From: JACPLA01 sp964602055 | Lineage (GTDB): Bacteria > Bacteroidota > Ignavibacteria > UBA10030 | Assembly: GCA_964602055.1 (NCBI GenBank) | Contig: CAZRPU010000008.1 | Location: 1-59,806 of the forward strand | Length of the DNA stretch: 59,806 bases | Direction of reading: 5' to 3' | Shown here: in pieces, positions 33,548-42,062 of the stretch | Numbering within the stretch: the stretch's first letter is position 1 | Layout of the letters: each line of letters begins with the position of its first letter | The notes under the pieces: generated by a model | Seen by the model: the letters and a program-made list of their open reading frames with translations, nothing else | What the model was told of the DNA's origin: nothing | Database searches by the model: none | Position numbers and translations under genes: made by a program

Positions 33548-35550
33548 TGAAAGGAATCCGATGGAGTGTTTCTTCCCTGCACGCGGTTTTTTCGCTCCCG
33601 GCGCATCTGCAGGGCTCGTGGGAGCCAGAGCAACGTATGGGCGCCGCCGAGAACAAACGTACCTATCAAAAGTCCCGTCATCCCCCAGAAGGTCCAGAAA
33701 AGGAAGGGATACTTGTCGGGATCATGATGCGTTGCATGCGTGAGATAACCTGCGAACCTGCGCGTCGCTCCCGGATGGCATTTCTGGCACGTGCCTACGA
33801 CATTGTCATGGCTTAAACGCGAACGAGGGTCGGAGACCGGACGGATGTCGTGCGCACCGTGACAATCATAACACTTCGCCGTTTTTGTGTAGCCAAGCTG
33901 CGAGACCTTTCCATGATACGTGTCGAAATACGTCGCTGCGATCTTCTCGTGGCATCGTCCGCACTTGGTCATGATATCAAGCTTGAATCCTTCGACGTCC
34001 GTGCGCCGGATGGTATGGGCCGAGTGACAATCGCTGCACACGGGGAGCTTCTCGCTGGTCTTGTGGGCCATGGTCGCATGGATACTCTGCTCGAACTGCT
34101 CCTGAATTCCGTGATGGCACTTGCCGCAGGTTGCAGGAACGTTTTGAGGATTCACCGATGAGGCTTCGTCTGCCATCGGGAGTACGTTGTGCGCGGAATG
34201 GCAATCGGTGCACGTCGCTGTAACCGTCAATCCGCTTTTGAGCAATCCTTTACCGTGGATGCTCTCCGTATAGTGCTGTACAATTTCGTGCTGAGCCCCT
34301 GCGTACCGCACTGCCGCCTGTTTGCCTTCCTGATGACACTTTGCACAGAGTGTGGGGATATTGATGGAAAAAATGGGGGACTTCGGCTCGAGTCTTCCCA
34401 GCACTTCATGAGTACCGTGGCATTCCTTGCAGGTTGGGGCGTTCTGGTCATTCTCGGTAACGAGTTTTCCGTGCATGCTCCTCAAAAATTGCTGTCCCAC
34501 TTCCGCATGGCACGAGGAGCAATCGACCTTCTGGGTTATCGTTTCGCACGGACGGTGTCGTGATGCGTTCACCCCGGCGTGGCATTGACCGCAGGAAATC
34601 TTCTGGTGCATGGAATGGGAGAGAACCTTACTGTCGACGGTAAGAGACCGGCCATCTTTCGAGGAGCGAACACTCTCCCGTTCGTGACATCGGAGGCAAT
34701 CCCTGTCGGCCATTCCCTGATCGTAGAAAACCTTGCGTGCTTTGTGGGGCTGGTGGCAGTCGACGCACGCGGGGAGGATATGCTCTTCCTTTTCCCACAG
34801 TTCGCCCTTGATCACTTTCCGATGTACTTCCTCGATTTCAGCGTGACATCGCGTGCAAGTGTTGACGATGTTGGTTCTCGCGATGGAAGAGCGAGGGTCC
34901 GTATGGGGAAGGATGAGATGCGGCGTGTGACAGGAAGCGCAATTGGCGGAGACCACCAGCCCCTTTTTGAGCAATCCCTCGGCATGAATGCTTTCTGAGT
35001 AGTTCTCGAGAATGCGGGATTGCGGTATCTCGCGTTCCTTTTGAACCCGCGTACCTTCCTGGTGGCAGCGGCCGCAGAGAAACGGGATCTTCAGCGGCGA
35101 TACGGCCGATTGAAGATTGCGGACCGGAATGATGTCATGGCTCCCATGGCACGACTGGCAGTTCGGCGCAAGCGCATCTCCCCGGGCGACAGCCTTTCCG
35201 TGAAGGCTCTCGTGATGCAGTTCCTCTTCCGAGGTGTGACATGTGCCGCACTGAACGCGCGCAACCGGCGCCTCATGGGGCAGCTCTTTTCCTTCGAGGT
35301 CCACGTGGCACGTCACACAGGAAAGATCAGCATGGACTGACTGGGAAAACCGCCTCTGATCCACGAACAGCGAGATCATTTTCCCCTGCCTCTCAGCCGT
35401 GAGGCTCTTGTCCTCATGGCACATGAGGCAATCGCTGTTCTCCTGCCCCTGAGAGATGCAGGGGGCGGCAAACAGCAAGAACATCAATAGGGCGCCTCTC
35501 CGCCAAAGGAAGCCGGCGATATTGCCCGTTATGGTTCTTCTCAGCTTCAC
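33544..35550 (-). CDS. Very large multiheme cytochrome (19 CXXCH), membrane-anchored
   Basis: A 668-residue exported cytochrome with 19 CXXCH motifs by hand count, a signal peptide (ALLMFLLFAAPCISQG) and one C-terminal helix (FWTFWGMTGLLIGTFVLGGAH). The haem motifs come in repeating blocks of the form CXXCHG(T/S)H followed after 20-30 residues by CXXCHQEG, so it probably grew by repeated duplication. It starts with GTG, overlapping the stop of the CbcL-like gene (GTGA), and overlaps the cytochrome b gene at its end. It likely forms a periplasmic wire fed by the two cytochrome b modules. Confidence 0.88.
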   Translation of the reverse strand: MKLRRTITGNIAGFLWRRGALLMFLLFAAPCISQGQENSDCLMCHEDKSLTAERQGKMISLFVDQRRFSQSVHADLSCVTCHVDLEGKELPHEAPVARVQCGTCHTSEEELHHESLHGKAVARGDALAPNCQSCHGSHDIIPVRNLQSAVSPLKIPFLCGRCHQEGTRVQKEREIPQSRILENYSESIHAEGLLKKGLVVSANCASCHTPHLILPHTDPRSSIARTNIVNTCTRCHAEIEEVHRKVIKGELWEKEEHILPACVDCHQPHKARKVFYDQGMADRDCLRCHERESVRSSKDGRSLTVDSKVLSHSMHQKISCGQCHAGVNASRHRPCETITQKVDCSSCHAEVGQQFLRSMHGKLVTENDQNAPTCKECHGTHEVLGRLEPKSPIFSINIPTLCAKCHQEGKQAAVRYAGAQHEIVQHYTESIHGKGLLKSGLTVTATCTDCHSAHNVLPMADEASSVNPQNVPATCGKCHHGIQEQFEQSIHATMAHKTSEKLPVCSDCHSAHTIRRTDVEGFKLDIMTKCGRCHEKIAATYFDTYHGKVSQLGYTKTAKCYDCHGAHDIRPVSDPRSRLSHDNVVGTCQKCHPGATRRFAGYLTHATHHDPDKYPFLFWTFWGMTGLLIGTFVLGGAHTLLWLPRALQMRRERKNRVQGRNTPSDSFQ

Positions 35551-37745
35551 GCGGATCCGTTTTCTTCCCGTCCCGAAACAGTGATCACGCCCTCTTCCGC
35601 TTTTTCGCGGTGAATCGCCTCAAGTTCCAGCGGATGCTCTTCTTTCATCTCAGCTTCGGTGAGCGTCCCCGTCCAAAAGGCAAGATTAATGGGGTAGGTG
35701 TCGGGATTAAACATGACGTAGTAGAAATGCCATACGATGATGGCAAGCGTTGCCAGCCACGCCTCATAGAAATGGATCAAACGGGCAACGTCGTGGCCCA
35801 CCTTGGTCAAAAGGCCAATGAAGGTATTATCGAACCAGAGAATGAACCCGGTGACTCCCATGACAATAGTGCCCCAGACGAGCGCCCAATATTCGCTTTT
35901 CTCGATGTAGCTGAATCTCCCGAACTTCGGTTTGTTGCTGGTGATGCCGAGATTGTATTTCAGCACATCACGCGCGTCGCGGAGGTCCTGGAGTTTCGGC
36001 ATCAAATCGCGGACGAGTTCTTTTCCCCGCGGGACAACGAGGATATAATAGATGTGGTACAAAGATGCAAGAATCATGGCGACCCCTGCGACCCGGTGGA
36101 CCAGCCCCCGAAGGTCAAAGATATCATCGCTCAGACTGCGGATAGCAACCACCCACCATGCATCCGGATACCGGAGCATGAAGCCGGTGATAACGAGCGT
36201 GATGAAACTGACGAGCAAGGCGGCATGCTGCATTCGTTCGCTGAAGGTCATACGAAGATACAGGTGATGACCCACGTGCTCTTCGTGGATGACCCCGCGG
36301 CGAATGAGGAGTTTTCTGCGGGCCTTCCGGACGAAATCGAGGAGGTTATGGAAGAACATCCCGCCGATTGTCGCTATGATAATGCTGAGATAAATTGTCG
36401 CGATCCAATACAGGAGCGGATCCTCACTGCTGTCTTTCAAGTTCACATGCACCGATCCGATGGCGAATCGCTCATTGGCTCCCCGATGGCATTTGCCGCA
36501 CGTTTCAGCCAGGTTGGCCTTGTTGGTCGTTGCCATCGGGTCGCTGGACCGTCTGATACTGTGGATGCCGTGACAGCTTGTGCAGTTTGCAACTTCGATC
36601 GACCCGCCTCTGATTGCCAGTCCGTGGTAACTGTCGGTAAACGTGGCAAAACGATCCGAGGCTATTCCATACTTTGCTGTGAGTTTTACCGAGCTATGAC
36701 ACGGCGAGCAGACCTGCGCGGAGACGTTCTTTGCGGCAACGGGCGATGAGGGGTTGGTGTGCGCAAGAATGTTATGCTCTCCGTGGCAGTTTGTACACGT
36801 TGGTGAATCAAGGTTGCCCCGGCCGAGCGCAACGCCGTGGATGCTTTCTGAAAACTCCCGCGTAATGTCTTGGTGACATTGGGCGCAGGTCTTTGCAATG
36901 TTGAACCTGTTCACCTTTGAGGAAGGGTCATTCCCTTTCTTCATCTGGTGACTTCCGTGGCAATCCACACAATTCGCAGCTTTCGCATTCCCCGCTTGGA
37001 GGGAGGAGCCGTGAATGCTGTGTTCGTAAGCCGCGATGAATCCGGCCGAGGGTGCAACGCGCGTCCGAACGTTTGTGTCATCCAAATGGCAGGAAAGGCA
37101 GAATTTCTCCTGAGCGATCTTCACCTGGGCTGAATCGCGTCCGGGTCTCACTTTGGTCAGGTCGTTCTGGTGGCAAGCAAGACAATTCGGTGCGCCTTTC
37201 ACTTCGGCACGAAGAGCCTGCCCATGAGAAGATTCACTAAACACTTTTTTCTGAGTCGTGTGGCACTTGCCGCAAAAATCAGGCTGCCGCGCGGGGGCCG
37301 TTTTCGCCTCGGGATTCTTCGGTGAAATCACATCATGTGTTCCATGACACCCCTTGCAGGAGATGTCCGGAGTACCGTTGCGCCCGGTCGCTTTCATCAT
37401 CTGGGGATGAAATGCGTGTTTCGGCGGCGCGTCCCTGTGACACGTCATGCAATTGATCGGCGTGATGGTTTCTTTGTGAGGGATGTTCTCTTTGTCAAAG
37501 CCAGTGTGACAGGCTACACAAGAGAGCTTCCGGTGGGGAGAATCCGCAAGAATCTTTTCGTTGACAAACAACGAAAGTTCCTTCCCCTTTTTTTCCATGG
37601 TCATCGATTCGTCGCTGTGACACGCCAGGCAATCTGCATTGGTTGTCTGCGGAAACACGGTCAGAAGGGGGAAGGCTACCAGCGAAAAGAAAATGAGAAG
37701 CATTCTTGGAGCGGAGAAATGATTTTCAGTGTTCAGGTTCTTCAT
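35547..37745 (-). CDS. CbcL-like multiheme c / cytochrome b fusion
   Basis: A 732-residue fusion. After a signal peptide come 13 CXXCH motifs (residues about 38-435, from CLACH to CGKCH), then a cytochrome b module with five or more helices of the HydC/FdnI type. Geobacter CbcL has the same order (multiheme c then diheme b) and oxidises menaquinol when low-potential extracellular acceptors are used. This one has more haem motifs than the nine reported for CbcL. It heads the operon with the 19-haem cytochrome and a second cytochrome b, and it is preceded by a sigma-54-like promoter. Confidence 0.87.
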   Translation of the reverse strand: MKNLNTENHFSAPRMLLIFFSLVAFPLLTVFPQTTNADCLACHSDESMTMEKKGKELSLFVNEKILADSPHRKLSCVACHTGFDKENIPHKETITPINCMTCHRDAPPKHAFHPQMMKATGRNGTPDISCKGCHGTHDVISPKNPEAKTAPARQPDFCGKCHTTQKKVFSESSHGQALRAEVKGAPNCLACHQNDLTKVRPGRDSAQVKIAQEKFCLSCHLDDTNVRTRVAPSAGFIAAYEHSIHGSSLQAGNAKAANCVDCHGSHQMKKGNDPSSKVNRFNIAKTCAQCHQDITREFSESIHGVALGRGNLDSPTCTNCHGEHNILAHTNPSSPVAAKNVSAQVCSPCHSSVKLTAKYGIASDRFATFTDSYHGLAIRGGSIEVANCTSCHGIHSIRRSSDPMATTNKANLAETCGKCHRGANERFAIGSVHVNLKDSSEDPLLYWIATIYLSIIIATIGGMFFHNLLDFVRKARRKLLIRRGVIHEEHVGHHLYLRMTFSERMQHAALLVSFITLVITGFMLRYPDAWWVVAIRSLSDDIFDLRGLVHRVAGVAMILASLYHIYYILVVPRGKELVRDLMPKLQDLRDARDVLKYNLGITSNKPKFGRFSYIEKSEYWALVWGTIVMGVTGFILWFDNTFIGLLTKVGHDVARLIHFYEAWLATLAIIVWHFYYVMFNPDTYPINLAFWTGTLTEAEMKEEHPLELEAIHREKAEEGVITVSGREENGSA

Positions 37746-37847
37746 AGGCCGATAGAAAAAGCTGTCATATAGTCAGTTGAAGTAGGTGAAGGAGCTTTGC
37801 ATGGCTCCGCTGGCTCGCGCCGGACGCAGAACTTCGGCCATGGAAGA

Positions 37848-37862
37848 GCAAGCTTCATGCCG
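37848..37862 (-). promoter_or_regulatory. Sigma-54-type promoter candidate for the CbcL-like operon
   Basis: CGGCATGAAGCTTGC keeps the GG and GC at the right spacing. Start near 37836 gives a leader of about 90 bases. A half-match of the activator dyad (GAACG-GAAGGT-GGGAA, 37902-37917) lies 40 bases upstream. Confidence 0.5.
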
Positions 37863-37933
37863 CTGAAAAAATCCACAACTCCTGTTAAATCGAAGAAATT
37901 TGAACGGAAGGTGGGAAAAAGTTCACAAAAACG

Positions 37934-38893
37934 CTATGCAAGATTCTCAGAACCAAGAACCCGTTCGGAATCAATCCTAAGAAGCGACTTCCCAAAGGAC
38001 TTCAGGGTGAGGAGAGGGCATGGTGCGGTACGTGCAACCCGCTCTGCCACGCTGCCTAGGAGGAAATGCTCCAGCCCCGTGAGGCCGTGGCTCGCCATCA
38101 CTATGAGATCAATGTCGTTTTTCCTTGCGAACCCCGTAATATCGAGCGCCGCTTTTCCTTCTTTGATGTGAAATTCCACGGGGACGTGAGGCCCTTCCGC
38201 TTCATCTGCCAGCCGTTTCATTTCTCTCAACGACGCCGCTTCTATTTCAGGAAGCCACGATGTGAGCGACATCTGGCCCGTGACGTAGAACGAAGGATGA
38301 ATCACTTCTTCAACGATATGGAGGATTCTTACCACGGCGCCAAGGTCCGCTGCAATATGTTTGGCATAACTGATCGCTTCACGCGAAAATCCCGAGAAAT
38401 CCACAGGCACGAGAATCTGGCTCATCTGTATCTTTGCGGAGGGCTGCTTGAGTTCCCGAACAGTCAAGACAGGGCAGGGGGCTAGCCTGACCACCTCTTC
38501 TGCCACACTGCCCAGCATGAAATGATTCAATCCGCGCCTCCCGTGCGTCCCCATGACAATGAGGTCAATTGCGCGGTCAGCGGCATACTCGAGGATTGCT
38601 GCAGCAGCCGACACACCTCGAATGGTGGTTTGCTCGATGCTGATGTCGCGGTAGCTTCGCCCAATGGCATTTTTCAGCTGATCGGATGAACGAAGGTCGA
38701 TGTCGTTTTGGACGCTTTCAATGTCCGGCATTCGATGGCCGGGTTCATGGGGGTCATGTTCCAGGGGAAGCAGGACGTGGACGATCGAAAGCCTGGCATC
38801 ATACCGCTCGGCAAGAAGCAGTGCGTGAATCAGGGCCTGATCGGAGCACCGTGAAAAATCCGTTGGCAGAAGAATGTTTCGAATGGTCATCAT
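37934..38893 (-). CDS. Tandem universal stress protein
   Basis: About 319 residues made of two UspA domains: the first with RNILLPTDFSRCSDQALIHA and GTHGRRGLNHFMLGS, the second with ILVPVDFSGFSREAISYA and ASHGLTGLEHFLLGS. Both keep the nucleotide-loop pattern. The start at 38893 was chosen because GGGAGGA lies six bases ahead. It follows the TonB gene by 39 bases and is the last gene of the receiver-DksA-TonB-UspA group. Its role is probably stress-linked, with no known partner. Confidence 0.88.
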   Translation of the reverse strand: MMTIRNILLPTDFSRCSDQALIHALLLAERYDARLSIVHVLLPLEHDPHEPGHRMPDIESVQNDIDLRSSDQLKNAIGRSYRDISIEQTTIRGVSAAAAILEYAADRAIDLIVMGTHGRRGLNHFMLGSVAEEVVRLAPCPVLTVRELKQPSAKIQMSQILVPVDFSGFSREAISYAKHIAADLGAVVRILHIVEEVIHPSFYVTGQMSLTSWLPEIEAASLREMKRLADEAEGPHVPVEFHIKEGKAALDITGFARKNDIDLIVMASHGLTGLEHFLLGSVAERVARTAPCPLLTLKSFGKSLLRIDSERVLGSENLA

Positions 38894-38932
38894 GGCTGTC
38901 CTCCCGCTCATCATGGGAGCCGGATTGAAAAA

Positions 38933-39646
38933 TTACGAAGCCCGGATGCGAAAGACGACGGGGATCGACACCTTTACCTTCACCGCCTTTCCGCGCTGTT
39001 TCCCGGGAATAAACCTGATCTTCTTGACCGCTGCTACCGCTGCTTCATCACATCCGGCGCCGATGCCTTTCAAGACGTCAACCCGAACAACATCTCCGGT
39101 TTCGTTCACGTACGCGAGAACAAAGACCCTTCCCTGCACCTGCGCACGCAAGGCAATATCGGGGTAGACCAAAGCCTGGGCGATTGCTTCCGTGCCTCCG
39201 ATGATCTGCGGCATGTCTTCCACCGCGACGAAAAACTGATCTTCGGTCTCCGATGCTGCAGGCGGCGGAGGTGCCGCGACTTCTTCACGGACATCCAATT
39301 CGGTGCTCGCAAGCTCGACATCATCCAGAACTTCGTCACCCGGAGCTTCGATGGGTATGGCCGGCCTGGGGGGCGGAGGGGCGCGCAATTCCTGCTTTGT
39401 ATTTTCAATCTCCTCGATGGTGACGATCTCCTGCGGCTTTATCGATAAACGGACGCTTGTTTCCAGCCGCGGGAAGAAAAGAAAGAGCAGGATAACTACC
39501 GTGAGAGACGACGCAAGAGAGATTTCGAATACCTTTCGCGGGGAGATGCCAAAACGGCCGGATTCATCGGATGTCACCTTCGGTGCAATTCCTTCCTCCC
39601 GCATCATTCTGCTCAGGAAGCGATATCGCGAGCGGTCGATAATCAT
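38933..39646 (-). CDS. TonB-family energy transducer
   Basis: A 237-residue protein: cytoplasmic N-terminus, one membrane helix (EISLASSLTVVILLFLFFP, residues about 40-60), a proline- and acid-rich linker (RAPPPPRPAIP, AAPPPPAAS) spanning the periplasm, and a C-terminal TonB domain (YPDIALRAQVQGRVFVLAYV, GCDEAAVAAVKKIRFIPGK). It couples the proton gradient to outer-membrane receptors; no such receptor or ExbB/ExbD gene is seen here. The ATG at 39646 overlaps the DksA-like gene (ATGA). Being coupled to a regulator-like gene is unusual for a TonB. Confidence 0.88.
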   Translation of the reverse strand: MIIDRSRYRFLSRMMREEGIAPKVTSDESGRFGISPRKVFEISLASSLTVVILLFLFFPRLETSVRLSIKPQEIVTIEEIENTKQELRAPPPPRPAIPIEAPGDEVLDDVELASTELDVREEVAAPPPPAASETEDQFFVAVEDMPQIIGGTEAIAQALVYPDIALRAQVQGRVFVLAYVNETGDVVRVDVLKGIGAGCDEAAVAAVKKIRFIPGKQRGKAVKVKVSIPVVFRIRAS

Positions 39647-40011
39647 GAGGGTACCAGAGAGGCTGTGCTCTTTTGGCAACGCGTGCACATGGAAAGCGAC
39701 GGACGTTGCAGAAGATTCCTTCGGGCAATGGAGCGACCGCAGCGGGTGCAGCTGCCCAGCTTTCCCCTGGCGTAGCGTTCAAGGACATTGCAGAGCACCG
39801 CAACGGGCGCTGCAGAATTCATCTCGAGGATCTTCGTTTGGTGTATTGCACGCAGCACTGTATCGGGGGGAGGATCAGGATGGCGAATGATGCTGCGAAG
39901 CGTCAGATCCTGCACAATGTCATTGAGGGTCTGATGATAATAACGCTGGAATGCACGATCGACCTCACGGAGAAGAGCTCGTTCAAGCTGCCTGTCGCTT
40001 GCCCTTTTCAT
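39643..40011 (-). CDS. DksA/TraR-like zinc-finger protein
   Basis: A 122-residue protein with a helical N-terminal part and a C-terminal four-cysteine finger: SCTRCGRS and, 17 residues later, MCTRCQKS (C-x2-C-x17-C-x2-C), as in DksA/TraR proteins that bind RNA polymerase. The acidic coiled-coil tip residues typical of DksA are not evident, so direct (p)ppGpp-type action is uncertain. It has a strong ribosome-binding site (GGAGG) and is coupled to the TonB gene. Another zinc-ribbon protein of similar kind lies at 50632. Confidence 0.65.
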   Translation of the reverse strand: MKRASDRQLERALLREVDRAFQRYYHQTLNDIVQDLTLRSIIRHPDPPPDTVLRAIHQTKILEMNSAAPVAVLCNVLERYARGKLGSCTRCGRSIARRNLLQRPSLSMCTRCQKSTASLVPS

Positions 40012-40026
40012 GGTGATCCTCCGGGT

Positions 40027-40497
40027 TCATGAGGGGTGTGAGGTATCCGGAAGCCGCGTCCCGTCGGGTGATGCAGGCGCGTGATGAATAGCCATCAGCA
40101 CCGAGACGAGTTCTGAGACAAGCTCGGCATTGATGGGTTTGTACAGAATCAGGTCGGACACATTGCGAATGGCCTGTTCGATTTCAGGCCGGCTGTTGCG
40201 GAAGACGTGGAACATGACTACCGGATTCTTGTTCTTTCTGCGTTTCAGAACATCAACAGTCTTCAGTATGTCAGGCGGCAGGGGGTAGAGATCCACGAGC
40301 AGCAAAGGGGGATCGGTGCGACGGATGCGCTCTTCAAGCGCTGCGAGGCTTGTCTCGGTCTCAACCCTGTACTCCTCTTCGAGGAGCATCTTGAGGCTTC
40401 TTGCGATATCGCCATCCGGACTGAAGATCAGGATAGGGTTCGTTTGCTTTCGGGCTGTTCCGCCGATTGCTTCGGTATGAGAAGTCACGGTTGCCAT
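40027..40497 (-). CDS. Stand-alone receiver-domain protein
   Basis: A 156-residue protein with a single CheY-like receiver domain: the acceptor Asp69 in LLLVDLYPLP and the conserved Lys in LILYKPIN are present, but the usual early acidic pair is weak (FSPDGD). There is no output domain. It may accept phosphate from the PAS kinase encoded upstream, or act as a phosphate sink. It is the first gene of the receiver-DksA-TonB-UspA group and sits just after a sigma-54-like promoter. Confidence 0.75.
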   Translation of the reverse strand: MATVTSHTEAIGGTARKQTNPILIFSPDGDIARSLKMLLEEEYRVETETSLAALEERIRRTDPPLLLVDLYPLPPDILKTVDVLKRRKNKNPVVMFHVFRNSRPEIEQAIRNVSDLILYKPINAELVSELVSVLMAIHHAPASPDGTRLPDTSHPS

Positions 40498-40518
40498 TGC
40501 TCTTCAACAGGAAAAATG

Positions 40519-40533
40519 TCAATTACCGTGCCA
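40519..40533 (-). promoter_or_regulatory. Sigma-54-type promoter candidate for the receiver-TonB operon
   Basis: TGGCACGGTAATTGA: perfect -24 half (TGGCACG), but GA at -12. The start would be near 40507, only ten bases before the ATG. A dyad variant lies 82 bases upstream. Confidence 0.5.
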
Positions 40534-40615
40534 TTCCAGGCATTCACCCGTGCTGAACGAACGAGGGCGAAAACCATGAAACAGAGTTACTTTTCGGCGG
40601 AAAGGGCGGGGTGTC

Positions 40616-40631
40616 TTTCAGGAAATGCGAA
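40616..40631. promoter_or_regulatory. Activator-site candidate (variant)
   Basis: TTTCA-GGAAAT-GCGAA. It departs from the consensus in both arms but closely resembles the ccmF site 1 over 19 bases. It lies between the NtrC gene end and the receiver promoter. Confidence 0.35.
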
Positions 40632-40688
40632 AAGAAGCGGGCTGGATTCCGAGATTTGAAAATCGGTGATTGTTCAAATATGCAACAG

Positions 40689-42062
40689 TTATTCCTTGTT
40701 CAGGGGGATGTTCAATTCCTCGAACTTTCTGTAGAGCGAGGAGAGGCTGATCCCAAGGGCCTTTGCGGTCTCTTCTTTGTTGAAGGAGTGGTTGGCGAGC
40801 ATCTGCTGGATAAACTGTTTTTCAAAATGCCGGACAGCCTCTTTCAGGGATTCGCCTCCCATCTTCGGCATTGAAGATCCGGCTGAATCGGATGACCGGA
40901 AGTATTCGGGGAGGTTCTTCAGCTGAATGAAATCTTCATCACAAAAGATGACGGCCCGCTCGATGACGTTTTCCAATTCCCGCACTTCACCCTTCCAGCG
41001 ATAGTTGACCAGCGTAGTCATGGCTTCATTGCTGAAGCCCTTGATGGGCCGATTCATCTGTTTCCGGTAAGCATCGAGAAAATGCGTTGCAAGCAGCGGG
41101 ATGTCCGAAGGCCGCTCGGTGAGAGAAGGGAGATGGATTTCAACGACGTTCAGGCGGTAGAAGAGGTCTTCGCGGAACCGGCCGCGCTCGACCTCCTGAC
41201 GGAGGTCCTTGTTGGTGGCGGCGATGATCCGGGCATCGACGTTGATCGAGTCGGTCTTCCCAACGGGTGTAATCTCCTTTTGCTCGATGGCCCTTAAGAG
41301 CTTGACCTGCAGGTGTCCGGGAATTTCGCCTACCTCATCGAGAAAGATCGTACCGCCGTCCGCCACCTTGAAAAGGCCCTCTTTGTCCGATGTCGCCCCG
41401 GTAAAGGATCCTTTCTTGTGGCCGAAGAGCTCACTCTCAAAGAGCGTGTCGACGATGGCACCGCAGTTCACGGCGACGAAACGCTTCTGTTTCCGGACAC
41501 CGTTATAGTGGATTGCCTTTGCCACAAGCTCCTTTCCCGTTCCGCTCTTTCCGGTGATGAGCACTGTCCCGTCGCTCTGCGAGAGGCGCTTGATAGTCTC
41601 AAATACCTGCTTCATGCTCGGGCTCTGACCGATGATGCGGTCAAAATCGTACGTCCTGCTCAGTTCCTGCCGCAGAAGAATGTTTTCGGAGGCAAGGGCC
41701 CTGTGGTCCATGAGCTTCCGGACGCGATGGATAAGATCGTCGAATTCTATCGGCTTGAGAATGTAATCGTAAGCCCCTTTTCGAAGAGCCTGAATGGCTG
41801 TTTCAATGGAAGCGAATGCCGTCACAATCATCACAAATGTCTGAGGTGTGCGCTGCGTGACTCTCTCCAGAAGCTCAATACCCCTCATCTCCGGCATTTC
41901 GATGTCGGTAATAACAAGATCGTACGGTTTCTCTTCGTGTTTCCGGAATGCTTCCATGCCGTTGGAGGCCTCATCGACTTGATAGCCCTCTTTTCTCAGA
42001 ACAAAAGCGAGCGATTCACGAATAATCTGCTCGTCATCCGCAATAAGTATGCGCGCTGCCAT
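40689..42062 (-). CDS. NtrC-family sigma-54 activator
   Basis: A 457-residue response regulator. Receiver domain at residues 1-120 with Asp53 (ITDIEMPEM); AAA+ domain about 140-380 with Walker A GKSGTGKELV, the sigma-54 contact loop GSFTGA, and Walker B GGTIFLDEVGE; C-terminal Fis-type helix-turn-helix (KEETAKALGISLSSLYRKF). The loop begins GSF where many members have GAF, a common natural variant. It starts directly after the kinase stop, with AAAGGA ahead. It is the only sigma-54 activator in the window and the prime candidate to act at the eight promoter candidates. Confidence 0.95.
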   Translation of the reverse strand: MAARILIADDEQIIRESLAFVLRKEGYQVDEASNGMEAFRKHEEKPYDLVITDIEMPEMRGIELLERVTQRTPQTFVMIVTAFASIETAIQALRKGAYDYILKPIEFDDLIHRVRKLMDHRALASENILLRQELSRTYDFDRIIGQSPSMKQVFETIKRLSQSDGTVLITGKSGTGKELVAKAIHYNGVRKQKRFVAVNCGAIVDTLFESELFGHKKGSFTGATSDKEGLFKVADGGTIFLDEVGEIPGHLQVKLLRAIEQKEITPVGKTDSINVDARIIAATNKDLRQEVERGRFREDLFYRLNVVEIHLPSLTERPSDIPLLATHFLDAYRKQMNRPIKGFSNEAMTTLVNYRWKGEVRELENVIERAVIFCDEDFIQLKNLPEYFRSSDSAGSSMPKMGGESLKEAVRHFEKQFIQQMLANHSFNKEETAKALGISLSSLYRKFEELNIPLNKE

